Positions 1 to 11,580 of a stretch of 64,000 bases of DNA are shown here, piece after piece. A program made the translations under genes and the position numbers. The stretch lies in the NCBI GenBank assembly GCA_009829735.1, contig CM020620.1:7518545-7582544 (forward strand), given 5' to 3'. The notes beneath the pieces were generated by a model that saw only the letters and a program-made list of their open reading frames with translations, did no database searches and was not told the DNA's origin. Numbering within the stretch: position 1 is the stretch's first letter; every line of letters starts with the position of its first letter. The DNA comes from Pyropia yezoensis. Lineage: Eukaryota > Rhodophyta > Bangiophyceae > Bangiales > Bangiaceae.

Positions 1-108
1 GTCGCGGTCACCACACCCTCGGCGAAGGAGGCGGACACGTCGTCCTCGGACTCGTCGTCTTTCTCCCCGCCCTCAGATTCGGACGCCAAGTCGGCGGGAA
101 ACGAATGA
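1..108 (+). CDS. gag: G1 Gag, C-terminal end
   Basis: Frame 1 is open from the window start to a stop at 106-108 and encodes a Ser/Asp-rich tail ending in Ala-Gly-Asn-Glu. The G3 Gag ends in Thr-Gly-Asn-Glu and the G2 Gag tail also ends in a Ser-Gly-Asn motif, which supports the assignment. The stop overlaps the first pol ATG in an ATGA arrangement at 105-108, a compact gag/pol junction. Confidence 0.7.
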   Translation, partial: VAVTTPSAKEADTSSSDSSSFSPPSDSDAKSAGNE

Positions 109-3100
109 CCGTTGGAGCTGGCCGTCCGAAGCTCACAACGGCATCCTCGGCCAAGTGGGCCAGGAGGACGAACCAACCGTGCCGGATACTGCGGCGACCT
201 AAGCGAGTCCGCCCATCCCGGGTAGGACTCCCCAAGAACGTAAACCCACGTCGGGTCATCGCGGCGCTGACGGGTGAGAACTTCCAGGTGGCTGGACGGG
301 TGCAACTTGCCCCCGGCCGCGCCTGTTGTGCCCGTATCGTACTTGATACCGGATCAGGAGCCTCCTTGATACGCAAGTCGCTATTACCAAAGGAGGTGAA
401 GCTCCAACGCTGGAGGTCCAAAGCTGACCATATGATTGACATCAATGGTGGGGTACTTCCCATCGTTGGTGCCGTGACCCTACCAACTAGGTTGGGGACC
501 CATGAGGTCGACGTGACCTATGGTGTAGTTGAGAATATATCGGTACCCCTGCTTCTGGGTACCCCTTATGTTGTTACACAAGTGCCTTTCATTTGTGGCC
601 CTGAGTACTGGGTCAAGTTGATGAATGGGGAGACTATCCCCATCCTTGGTAAGGGAAAGTCTGTGGCTCCTGTGACAGTCTCACAGTCGAAGCCTGTTTG
701 CTCTGTGCGGGAAGGGTTTACTGCTACCCTGCATTTAGCCCGTAAAGTCACGTTGCCCTCCAACTCGGTGGCGCACGTTGACGTTGTAACTGATTATACG
801 GGGAACGGGTTGGTGCACCCTTACCCCCGTCTTGCTCGCAAGCACCAAGTGCATGTTGCCCTTGGCACGATGGACTCCAAAGCCAGAGTCCCGTGGAGGA
901 TCCAGGTGATGAACCTGAGCTCGTCGCCCCAGTACCTCAAGTTGGGAGCCAAGTTCGGCTATATCGACCAACACGAGGGACCGGTAGTAGCCGTCACCCT
1001 CAACGCGGGCGCAAGCAGCGACCCGAAGTCCGGAAAGGAGAAGCATCAAGCCAACTCGGCCGCCTCTCCTCGGCCCCATGTGAACATGGAGGGTGTTCCC
1101 CCCAGGTTGAGGGTTCAAGCTGAACGCCTCTTGGACCAATATCAGAAGTTGTGGGATGGTCAATTGGGACTCATGAGAGCTACCCAACACCGGATCGAGT
1201 TGAAGCCCGGTGCACCCCCTATACGCCAACAACCGTACAGGGGAGGACCCCGTTCAAGGGCCCTCGTTAAGGAGCAAGTTGCTCGCATGGAGGCCCTCGA
1301 TGTGATCGAGGCCAGCAACGCCGAGTGGGCGAGTCCGGTGGTTATCGTCCCCAAAGTTGATGGGACCCCCCGGTTCTGTATCGATTACCGTAAGCTCAAC
1401 GAGAGCACGGTGAAGGACAGTTATCCCCTACCTAGGATGGACGACTGTCTGGACTCTCTGGGGGAGGCGAACGTGTTCTCTACCCTGGACTGTAACGCGG
1501 GGTACTGGCGAATTCCCATTGCCCCGGAAGACAGGCATAAAACTACCTTTACCTGTCACTGTGGTACCTACCAGTGCAAGCGTCTACCGTTTGGCCTGTG
1601 TAACGCGCCGGCAACTTTCCAGCGCGCTGTGGACATGATTCTGGCCGGAGTACGGTGGCAGATCTGTCTCGTGTACCAAGACGATATCATTGTGTTCTCC
1701 CGAAGTCCGAAGGAACACATTGGCCATCTTGGCCAGGTGTTCAAGCTATTTGCTGACGCCGGTGCGTCACTGAAGGCGAGTAAGGGCCACCCCTTCACTC
1801 AAGAGGTGGAATTCTTGAGACATGCTGTCCGTCCGGGGCGTCTCAGCGTCAACGAGAAGAACTTGAGGGCCATCCGTAAGGCTCAGTACCCCCGGACCCA
1901 GACCCAGATGAGGAGCTTCCTCGGGATGTGTAACGTGTACCGACATTTCACCAAGGGCTTCGCCAAGGGCTTCGCCAAGGTGGCGAAGCCGTTGAATGAG
2001 TTAGTGAGCTCAACGCTCCCGAAGAACCTGCCTCCCCCAAGTCGGGTGGAGCAGGAATCCTTTGAGACTCTTCGGGACCTTCTGCTGAAGCCCCCTATCC
2101 TGGCTATTCCCAAGTTGGGAGGCCACTACATCCTGGATGTGGACGCTAGCTACGACCAACTTGGTTGTGTGTTGCTTCAGCAGCAGCCGGACAAGGAGTA
2201 CTTGCCGGTGGGATACTTCAGCAAGGGGCTGAACTCGGCCGAGAAGAACTACGGAGTCACCGAGTTGGAAGGACTCGCAGTGGTGTGGGCGGTGACGTCA
2301 CTTCGTCACTACCTAGAGGGTGAGAAGTTCCTCATCCGCTGTGACCACCGCGCGTTGCAGTTCATCTTTTAGACGGACTGTACGAACACTCGTCTCAATC
2401 GGTGGAGGGTGCGACTGGCACCCTTCAACTTTGATATTGAGTACCGACCTGGCAGGCAACATGCCCTTGCCGACGGCCTCTCTCCGGTACCTACCGAGGG
2501 GCTGGACACTAACCCAGTCGATGAGGACATCCCCATCGGGGGGGTAGTCACGCGCTCGGGTCAGGCGTTGAACCCCGAGGCGCCAGGAAACAAGAAGTAC
2601 TTGCCCCTGTCCCTGGACGAGGTGGTGAAGGCCCAGGCGGAGGATCCCTTCTGCAAGTCGCAGAGGGATACACTGGATACAGTGGCGGAGACGCGGTTCT
2701 TCCTGGGAGACGATGGCCTCCTCATGAGGAGGGGGGTATTCCAGGGGACCGAACAACTTGTCGTCCCCGCATCCCTCAAGGGCAGTATCCTTGGGAGGGA
2801 GCACAAGGCTCTCACGGGTGGACACCTGGGGTCTAGTAAACTGTACCAGACCCTGAGGACCAGGTACTACTGGCCGTCCATGGTGGTGGACATCTACAGT
2901 TGGGTGGCTGCCTGCACAAGTTGTGCACAGAACCGTCTGATGGAACGGCGGCCTAGTACGGCTATGCTGTTGTTTTCGGCCAAGGAGCCCTTCGCCGCGT
3001 TGGCGATGGACATCCTTGGGCCACTGCCAGTGACCGAGGAGGGCAACCAGTACCTCCTGGTCATCTGCGACCGCTTCAAGAAACTTACGCGAGCGATCCC

Positions 3101-4100
3101 ACTGGCAGAGATCACGGCCATGTCGGTCGTGTCAGCCTTCCTAGATCACTGGGTTGCCGCGTATGGCATCCCAGATAGTACACTATCGGACAATGGACCG
3201 CAATTTGCGTCTGTACTGTTTCAGGGAGTGCTGGACATGTTGGGGGTTAAGGCAAACTATGCCACCCCCTACCTCCCACAAACTAATGGGCAGGTGGAGC
3301 GCTTCAACAAAACTATTGTTAGGCCGCTGCGCCACTATGTGAGTGAGCACGTGAAGACGTGGGACCAATACATTTCTATTCTTACTACTGCCTACAATTC
3401 GCAGGTTCACTCATCTACCGGGGAAGTACCCCTCGCTTTTGTGACCCCCCGTCGCGTGCGGTCTATTGCTGTGCGGCGGTCGCTTCCAATTAGGGAGGAT
3501 GGTGGCAGGACGCCTACTCCTACTGAGAGTAAGGCGGAGTTCGCTGCTAGGCTTGAAAACCTCATCCCTAAAGTCAGGGCTGAGATGGACAAAGCACAAA
3601 AGCGCTACAAGCGTACCTTTGACAAAAGGGTGCGCAACGCCAAGCATGTCCCCGAACAGGGTGACTGGGTATTGGTCCACTCACACACCCCAACTGGGGG
3701 TAAGTTGGTATTCCAGACGAAGGGGCCGTACCAGGTCCTTCGTACTGATGGGCGGCGCTTCACCATCGAAAGTGACGATGGGGTCCGCACAGTGAACGGA
3801 CAGGACGTGGTCAAAGTTGCACCACCGCCTGCAGGCGACCCAGCTTGGGCGCGTCCTTTGGAAGCGTGGCGCCTCCCCTCACTGCCTGCGGCCAAACAGG
3901 GCCCGCAGGAGTACGTGCTCGATAAGTTCATCGACCACGGATGGGATGAGGACACTGACCGCCTCATGTTGAGGGTGCGTTGGTTTGGCTACAAAGCCAA
4001 GGATGATACCTGGGAGTATGTGGAGGACCTTCCCGCTGAGAAGGTCCGGGCGTACTGTGCCCGGAATGAGATAGACCCTAACAGCCCTCCCTCAACGTGA
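105..4100 (+). pseudogene. pol: G1 Pol polyprotein region (PR-RT-RH-INT-chromodomain)
   Basis: The retroelement polyprotein carries out proteolysis, reverse transcription and integration in the cytoplasmic particle and nucleus. Visible parts, in order: an aspartic protease with the D-T-G-S-G motif near 340-360; reverse transcriptase at about 1150-1850 with a Y-x-D-D core near 1675-1690; RNase H at about 2080-2480; integrase at about 2790-3650 with an N-terminal HHCC zinc-binding region and the central catalytic core (D...DNGPQ...E); and a C-terminal chromodomain at about 3900-4080 with the W-F-G-Y...D-D-T-W-E-Y signature. About one break interrupts the coding sequence, otherwise it is well preserved. 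The chromodomain suggests integration guided by modified histones, as in other chromoviruses. Confidence 0.9.
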
Positions 4101-4211
4101 GGGAAGGCCGAGTAACAGCGCCAAGAGAGTGCTTCAAGTCGAAGTGGTACGCAGAGTGGCTTTTAACTACAGCCCTAACCCTCACACTCTCACAACAAGG
4201 GCAGCTGCCAA

Positions 4212-6155
4212 CTAGGCATGCATGCTAGACTCTCCAACCCCACGGCCCTCGCCCTCATGTAGAGGCGGGCGGCGAGACCCACGGCCATAACGCTCTCCAC
4301 CCGTCGGAGGGGGCGGCGGCTCCAAGTCGGACCCGTCGCGCCCCTCACGGTCGCGCAAGTGGAGACGACCGCGGCTACCCTTCTGCTTGGTCTTGCGCGC
4401 AAGTTGGCGACGCAGACACCGGACCGACTCCGACTCTGACGGAGTGGAGGACTCCGAGACGGAGTAAGACAACTCGTCTTCCGACACGGAGGGAAAGCGC
4501 CGCGAGCGTCGGCGACGACGGCGAGGAGGCGAGTATGCCCGGCTCGCGCGACGTTTACCACGCCCAAGTGGGGCTGGCTGGGGCATTATAGCCCCAATGC
4601 GAGCCACCTCGGCCGTCATAAACTCCGCCACCGACTCGCAACTCGCGGTCACCACTGCAGTACGAACGCGCTCCTCAAGTTGAGGAGTCTCGGAAGTTTG
4701 AAGGGTTGCGGTCGACGCGGCCAACCAGGAAATGGTGCGCACCAACGTGGTGATCATCATCTCTGAGGTTAGAGGCGTGCGCGGTAACACCAACTTGGGG
4801 TATACCGTCAGGAGGGTGGCCCCCAAGTTGGGGGACACCGGGGTGGACGACTCAACGGCCACGCTAATCGGGATGTCCCCGTGCGGCTGGTAGGGGACAG
4901 GAGGAAGCGGAGGGGCACGCCGAGGTGGCGGGACCCGGGTGTAACTGCGACCCCGACTTGGGGCCCCCGCAGTAGGTTGAGTCATATTGTCATCATATGA
5001 GGGCACGGCTATAACTATGGGCTTGTCCGGGGGTGGCGCAGTGTGGCGATCCACTCCCGGGGTATACGGGTAGTCCCCGATGCCTAACCCCTCGCGTAGG
5101 ACCACACGGCCGTCGTGAAGTTCACGAGCGACCCACACGAACTGGCGAAGTGCGCCATCGTCCTTGGGCCCACGAGTGGGGCGGCGCAACTTGTGCTCAA
5201 TGCTCTCCCACTCGATAACCTTGTGGAGGCGGAGCATCTCCTCAAGTAGAGTGAGTTGTCCTGATGAGCACCCCTCAGCAACTAGCTGAGGGGTGAGCTG
5301 TTCCAGACCTTGGATAAGCCGGAGGGGGAGGTGCCAGAGCATCCCCCGCCGCTGAACACAAGACACCCAGGTCGACATGACCTCGAGGAGCCACTGGGTG
5401 GCCAACATGGCCCACACCAGATGATCAGGGCCAGACGTCAACATGACGGAGCCGAGGTGGTCAAGTAACCGTGGCAGCAACGCCGGGAACCCGTAGGGGA
5501 CCTCAACTTGAGGCCACCACTCGGGCTTCTTCTGATAGTATTGCTCCTTACTGGCAGCAGACTGCTGAGGGAACTCAAGTTGAGCCGAGGTCACCAAGTA
5601 GGGACCTCGCCGGAAGTCCTTCTCCATCCGCACATCAAAGTGATGAGTGTGGGGATCGGCCTCGTGAAGGTACGCGGGGCGAGTTGCCACCGCGTCCCAA
5701 GTAAAGGTCGGCAAGTCGCCGGGACCCGGGATAGTTCCCCCGCGGTCCACCATGGCCTTGGCACGCTGTATATCTTCGACCTCCTCGTCGTCCAGGAAGG
5801 CGAGCTGGTCCGTGCTGAAGCCGGCAGGGAACCCGACCCTACGGGGATACTTCTCCCGTAGGCGGTCCCATACCCGACCCATCGCTGCGCCAAGTCGGCC
5901 ACAGCGAAGAACAGTCAACCCCTCCTCATAGAGAGGCCAAGAGGGGTAAAACCACCGCCCCAAGGCCTCACGCGGGACAACTTGTCCCGCCTCCGGGGGA
6001 GATCCCGCCGTCAACCTAAAGCCGGGTGACGCGGGAGTCCCATCCCCCGGAGCGATCGCGGAGCCCCCGCCGGAAGTCCCGGCGGGCGCTGCACCGTAGG
6101 AGGTGTCCTCCATACGTTCGTCAAGAGAGTCTGTCTCCACTCCCGGGGTAGCCAT
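4212..6155 (-). CDS. G1 opposite-strand gene between pol and 3' LTR
   Basis: An uninterrupted frame of about 647 residues runs against pol and stops 112 bp from the pol stop (convergent). The frame stays open upstream to 6326, but the ATG at 6155 (MATPG) is preferred: it has a good start context and matches the G2 start (MASPS). The protein has an acidic, low-complexity N-terminus, a central region rich in Trp/Leu (PEWWPQVEVPYG; EGLGIGDYPYTPGVD) and a C-terminal basic Arg/Ser tail (RRRRRRSRR followed by acidic Ser-Glu repeats) that looks like a nuclear-localisation or nucleic-acid-binding tail. The central blocks recur in G2. I recognise no domain and assign no function. It is probably transcribed from a promoter near the 3' LTR. 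Confidence 0.65.
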   Translation of the reverse strand: MATPGVETDSLDERMEDTSYGAAPAGTSGGGSAIAPGDGTPASPGFRLTAGSPPEAGQVVPREALGRWFYPSWPLYEEGLTVLRCGRLGAAMGRVWDRLREKYPRRVGFPAGFSTDQLAFLDDEEVEDIQRAKAMVDRGGTIPGPGDLPTFTWDAVATRPAYLHEADPHTHHFDVRMEKDFRRGPYLVTSAQLEFPQQSAASKEQYYQKKPEWWPQVEVPYGFPALLPRLLDHLGSVMLTSGPDHLVWAMLATQWLLEVMSTWVSCVQRRGMLWHLPLRLIQGLEQLTPQLVAEGCSSGQLTLLEEMLRLHKVIEWESIEHKLRRPTRGPKDDGALRQFVWVARELHDGRVVLREGLGIGDYPYTPGVDRHTAPPPDKPIVIAVPSYDDNMTQPTAGAPSRGRSYTRVPPPRRAPPLPPVPYQPHGDIPISVAVESSTPVSPNLGATLLTVYPKLVLPRTPLTSEMMITTLVRTISWLAASTATLQTSETPQLEERVRTAVVTASCESVAEFMTAEVARIGAIMPQPAPLGRGKRRASRAYSPPRRRRRRSRRFPSVSEDELSYSVSESSTPSESESVRCLRRQLARKTKQKGSRGRLHLRDREGRDGSDLEPPPPPTGGERYGRGSRRPPLHEGEGRGVGESSMHA

Positions 6156-6484
6156 GGCTCTCCCCAAGTTGAGGAGAGACGCCCTGGCTACAGCGGCCCG
6201 AGACCCGCCTCGAGTTGAGGGGGACTCAGATCGTGGGTAGACGGGTGGCCTCCCCAGCGTGGGGCGGCCCCGTGGAAGGTGAAGTGGAGGTGGTGGTGAT
6301 GGTGAAGTGTGAACCGAGAAGAGCAAGCTGCCGAGTGGGCAAGCTTGAGGAGAGGGGTGGTCAACGTGACCGCCTCCACATCCGCGTTACGTACTCAAGC
6401 GGAGGGGACAGCAAGTCGCGTCCCCCAACGCCGACACGTGCGTTTACGCACCCCCTCACAGGGCCGACCGGGTCGGTCGGAACT

Positions 6485-6497
6485 GAGGAGAGGGGAG
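6485..6497 (+). other. G1 polypurine tract
   Basis: A run of purines (gaggagaggggag) lies directly before the TG of the 3' LTR. This is the expected place for the plus-strand primer of an LTR retrotransposon in + orientation. Confidence 0.75.
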
Positions 6498-6966
6498 TGT
6501 GGCAGTATTAACCCCCAGGTAGGGGGGCAACACGTGCCATGCAAGGGGCGGCAGGCCACTAGCCTGATCCGTTCCTCCCCCTGCATTTGGGTCCATATTC
6601 CCTAAGTTTGGGATAGTTAGCTTGGTAGTAAATCCAACTTGGATTTGAGGGTTTTCTGCATTTATCGTCTTGAATTTTCGTGTGGCCCGGTGGGCAGGTG
6701 CTGGGGTGGGAGATTCTGAGTGGCGAGATTCTGAGGGGACCCTGGGGGGATAAGGGGAGGGACAGCGGGGCTTGGCCCTGGGTCCCCGTCCCGACCAAGA
6801 AACTGTTGGACCACACACCATCCTCTTGTTTGTCCGTGGGGGGTTTGCCCCACAACAGGGACAGAGTGTGTGCGACTTGCACTTCTTCCGGTTCCCCCGA
6901 CACGGGAGGCAGCCCTTGTACACCGCCCCAACTTGGGTGTCGTGTGTGCAAGTGGTTTTTGCCACA
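6498..6966 (+). repeat. G1 3' LTR (469 bp)
   Basis: The repeat begins TGTGGCA and ends TGCCACA, a perfect 7-bp terminal inverted repeat, and is preceded by a polypurine tract. A second copy of exactly the same length lies at 18472-18940. The first five flanking bases on the right are ggtgg; the left flank of the element is outside the window, so a target-site duplication cannot be tested. Bases 6879-6949 are inverted relative to the second copy. Confidence 0.85.
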
Positions 6967-7430
6967 GGTGGTACAGTATGCCCAACGGGCAGGAAATTTC
7001 CGGCGGCGGGTTCAAGCCGCCGCCAAGGAGTTAAAAGCGAAAGAAGACGCGGAGCGTAACGCTCGGCGCATGGCACGTCGGGCTCTGGCGGCTGTTACGT
7101 CGTCACCCCAGGAGGTGGGGGAGGCCTCTGGCTCTTCCCGCAAGCATTATCGACCCTCTGGGGGGTCCAGATGGACGGACGGGAAGCGGGAACTCTTCCC
7201 CGGCCACGTCTGTAATAGTACCTCCCACTGGATGTCAAATTGTACACACCTCCCGGAGGCGACTCGAGTACAGATGGCCAAGGCGCGCGCGGAGCGCAAA
7301 GAGGCCCAAGACTCCGCCCGCACTGGCGGGGCAATTGCTGCGGTTACGCCCTCCCCAAAGGGGAAGGTAGATAGACCGAGTTCCCCCTAAGGGGAGTTCC
7401 TCTGATTCCTCATCTTCGGGAAACGCGTAA
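6967..7430 (+). pseudogene. gag: G2 Gag nucleocapsid tail
   Basis: A Lys/Arg/Ala-rich stretch is followed by a degenerate CCHC-type zinc knuckle (visible part CNSTSHWMSNC) and a charged tail. This resembles the zinc-knuckle region and tail of the G3 Gag (CVLCGDPQHWVSSC, then an E-x-R-rich helix). The rest of gag lies on the far side of the G1 insertion. The tail ends in a Ser-Gly-Asn motif, as in G1 and G3. Confidence 0.6.
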
Positions 7431-7477
7431 GGGGCGGTCCTTCTAGAGCTTCTCCCACTACGTCTCCTGATACGGGG

Positions 7478-10400
7478 GTGCCTAAGAGGATTTTGCGCCG
7501 CCCCCCAACGAACAAGCCTGCATTATTGGCACTCCTCAAGGGGGTGAAACGGGAAAATGTTATTTGCGCGATTATGCCTTCGTCCAGCTATCAGCTGGCT
7601 GTACACTTGTTTGCTACTGAAATGTTAGAGCATGCTTTGCACGCTGTCCTGGATACCGGCAGCGGGCCCTCCCTAATTCGAAGCTCCTTGCTCCCGAAGG
7701 GAATGGGGCTCCAGCCAATAGGGGAGCTGGAGAATATATTGTACTTTGACCTGAATGGGGGGTGGCTCCCAATTCGAGGAACTGTACGCTTGGGCGTACA
7801 AGTGGGAGACCAAGTCTCATACGTCTGCTTTGGAGTGATCGATAATATGGCGGTACCCGTCATATTAAGAAATTCATTTGGTGACACCGAGGTGAAAACC
7901 ATCTCCTGTGAGGACCAGACGGTGACCCTCAAGACAGGGATGGTTGTCCCAATTCTCCGGGATATGGAGGATGTGGAAACGGGTCCCATTAAGTGGAACC
8001 CTGTGTGCGCTTGTCCACAGGTCAAGACCGCAAAACTCACCTCGTGTCACAAGTTGAGGCTGAAGCCTGGGGTTATCTCGCACGTGAAGGTGCGAGGGAA
8101 TTTCCAAGGCCACGGGATTATTTCCGGGCAGTCCCATATCGCCTCCAAGTACGGTGTTCACGTGGCGAACGGCCCCGCAGAGCTAAACCGGGACGCCCCG
8201 TACACCGTGCAAATGATGAATCCTACGCCAAGGATGGTCCGCCTTCCCGTTGGGACGGTGGTGGCTTCAATATCATCCTATCAAGGACCTGTACTGAACG
8301 TCTCTCAAGAAGAGATGCAGAAGCTGAGCGAAGGTCCAGCAGTCAAGGAGGAGGGCGCCCATTCTGAAGCTGACCTAGGAGAGGTCCCTGAAGCCCTACG
8401 TGGCCAGCTCTTGGAGCTGGTGGAGAAATACAAATCCCTATGGGATGGTACTCTTGGACTCATCAAGAATACCGTGCATCGTATTCGCTTAAAACCCGGG
8501 GCAACCCCGGTAAGGCAACATCCCTACAAGGCGGGGCACAAGCATCGCCAGTTGGAAGGGGAACAAGTGGAACGGATGCGAAAACTCGAAAATATTGAGC
8601 CCGCCGAGGGCGAGTGGGCTAGTCCAGTCGTAATCGTCCCGAAGTCGGACGGCACGCCCCGGTTTTGTATTGACTACCGGCGGCTCAACCTCGTCACGGT
8701 GAAGGACGCATATCCCATCCCAAGGATGGATGAATTCATGGACTCCCTAGGGAAGGCCAGGGTGTTTAGCACCCTAGATTGTAGCGCTGGATATTGGCAA
8801 ATTCCTATTGCACCAGAGGATAAGCACCTAACGGCATTTACGTGCCATAAGGGCACATGGCAATGTACGCGGTTGCCCTTCGGGCTCTGCAACGCTCCAG
8901 CGACGTTCCAGAGAGCTATGGATATTATCCTGGCTGGTGTGAAGTGGCAGAGCTGCCTCGTATATTTAGACGATGATATCGTCTTTTCTCGTTCTGACGA
9001 GGAGCACCTACACCACTTGGAACACGTTTTGAGTCTCCTCAAGGAGAACGGCGTGTCGCTGAAGGCGTCCAAGTGACACCTCTTTCAGAGGGAGGTCGAA
9101 TATTTGGGACATGTCATCCGCCCAGGGCGGGTGGCCGTGAATGAGAAGATTACCAAAGCCCTGAAGGGGTTGCATTATCCGCGTACACAAACGCAGCTGA
9201 AGAGCTTCTTGAGCATGTGCGGGGTATACCGAAGGTCTGTCCCGAATTTTGCCCGTATCGCTCGACTGCTGAACGTGGTGACTAGTACGCACCTAGCGAA
9301 GGAACTACCTCTCCCTACGGAAGAGACTCAAGCGGCCTTCGAGGAGCTTCGCGACTGCCTATTGAAGCCTCCTATTTTGGCCATCTCTCGGGAGGGAGCC
9401 CATTATATCTTGGAGGTAGACGCCAGCTATGAGCAGCTGGGCTGTGCCTTGCTGCAACAACAAGAGGACGGGGAGTATCTCCCCGTCGGGTATTTTAGTC
9501 GGGGTCCATCCCCGGCTGAGCGGAACTATTGTGCCACAGAAATTGAGGCACTCGGAGTGGTATGGTCAGTGACCTACCTGCGTTCCTTCTTGAAAGGATC
9601 CGAATTCCTGGTGCGCTGTGACCATTCTGCCCTCACTTCTGTGATGACAAGCGATAGCCCTAATCGACGCCTTACGGGCTGGAGGCTCCGCTTGGCGGAA
9701 TTCTCGTACCAAATTAAGCACAAACCGGGAAGGACCACAAAGTGGCTGATGCCCTGGCTCGCCTTCCTACGGATGGCTTGGATAGGACACCTTTGGATGT
9801 CCAGATACCCGTATTGGCGGTGACCCGGTCAGCAAAGGCCCTCACAGACCGAAGCCCTCAGGGCCTCGGGAAGATTACGCTTCGAGAGCTCATTGAGGCT
9901 CAGACCTCTGATGAGTTTTGCAAGCAACGCCGGATGGAGGGGCCTCTCATCCCTCCAAAGGATGCCCGTTGGCAGCGGAACGCCTTCTTCTTTGAAGACG
10001 ACGATGGTGTACTGTGTCGCCACTCCCTACTCGGAGGGAATAACTAATGGGACATCCAGGAATCGCTACGGAAGCGTGTTCTGGAAATGTATCATGATGC
10101 GCCTACGGCGGGTCATCCGGGTTCCCGGAAGATGTACAGGACGATGCGCCAGTATTTTTAATGGCCCGCCCTAGTGGCGGATGTATACGGGTATGTCTAT
10201 AACTGCCCAGGATGCACCAAGAACCGCATATCGGATAGGAGGCATAAGTCTCCTATGAAGCTATTCCCCGCCCATGAGCCATTCCAATCGGTGGCCATGG
10301 ATTTGCTGGGTCCCCTTCCGAAGACGGAGAATGGGCACACCATGCTCCTGGTGATGTGCGACCGGTTCACCAAACTGGTGAGGGCGGTCCCACTATCGGA

Positions 10401-11436
10401 CACGACTGCCCTTGGGGTAGCCTCTGCATTTATCCATTATTGGGTGGCTGCCTATGGCATCCCGGATTCTACTCTGATGGACAACGGACCTCAGCATGCG
10501 GCCGTCTATTTCGAAGGAGTCATGGGGCTCCTAGGGATCTCCACAAACTATACGACTCCGTATCACCCACAGACCAACGGTCAAGTGGAACGGTATAACA
10601 AGACCATCATGCGGCAGCTACGGACGTACTCGTCCGAGCACCCACGGGAATGGGATCGCTACGTGTCCCTCCTGACGACTGCATATAATATGCAGGTGCA
10701 TTCGAGCACTGGGGTAGCCCCAATGACTTTTGTGAGTCCTCGGCGCTTGCAAGCGTCAAATATTGAGCGTTTACCTAAGGTACGCTCTGTGGACACGGAA
10801 GAGCCTGACGCCGATACGGCGGCGGTTCAATATGTGAAGGAAATGCGCCACCTAATCCCCCGGATTAGGAAGAATTTAGATAAGGCCCAAGAGGCCTTCA
10901 AACGCGTTTATGATGCGGGTATTCAACAAGACAAAGAGACTATGTCTCAAGGAGATTGGGTTTATGTGAAATCCTATGCTAAGGGGCGGACGAAAATGTC
11001 TTAAAGGACGAAGGGACCGTATATGGTGCTACGCACAGACGGGCAACGGTTTCTTATTGAAGCACCTACGGGAGAACAGACCCAGAGCAAAGACAATATC
11101 ATACGTGCTCCCCCGCCTAAGGCAGGGGATCCAGTATGTTTGCGGGCACAGGAAGCCCGGGATGCATTCAACGAATGACCCGAGGAATCCCCGGGGAAGC
11201 ACGTGTTCGAACAGATTGTCGGCCACCAGTGGGTGGAGGACGAAATCAGGAAGCCCGACTTGGACTTCCGGGTGCGGTGGTTTGGCCACGGCCCCGAAGG
11301 GGACACATGGCACCCCAAGAAGGATGTGCCACGGGCTGCTCCGCTAAAATATGCCCGAAGGCACAAGCTCCCCATCAAGGGACGGGACCGAGGGTCCCGA
11401 CTGTTCCCCCAAGGGAAAACGGAGGAAGAAGAGTGA
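7478..11436 (+). pseudogene. pol: G2 Pol polyprotein region, degraded
   Basis: It has the same domain order as G1: protease with D-T-G-S-G near 7655-7670, reverse transcriptase at about 8420-9080 with Y-L-D-D, RNase H at about 9380-9780, integrase at about 10090-10990 (central core with DNGPQ), and a chromodomain at about 11200-11400 (W-F-G-H...GDTW). It is broken, with around five interruptions. The sequence is less GC-rich at third positions than G1 and diverges from it throughout, so G1 and G2 are distinct lineages and not recent copies of one element. Confidence 0.88.
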
Positions 11437-11580
11437 TAGTCAGCCTCCTGACAAAGGGGGGGGGAACACGGCGGAGCCAGTCCCTATGGGAATGGTGGAA
11501 ACCAACGCAAAACTATCCCTTATCCCTCCTTCTCGTACGGAAGAAAGAAAACACACAACACCCCTCGTCGAGGCGGAAGA

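Larger units (their letters stand above)
1..6966 (+). mobile_element. G1: Ty3/gypsy chromovirus, 3' portion with 3' LTR
   Basis: This is the 3' part of an LTR retrotransposon whose 5' LTR and most of gag lie left of the window. In order it shows the Gag C-terminal end, pol (protease, reverse transcriptase, RNase H, integrase, chromodomain), a large opposite-strand gene, a polypurine tract and a 469-bp 3' LTR. The chromodomain after integrase places it among chromoviruses. It is nearly whole across the visible part, with about one break in pol, so it is relatively recent. Its LTR stops directly against the gag tail of G2, so I infer that G1 inserted into G2. Confidence 0.9.
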
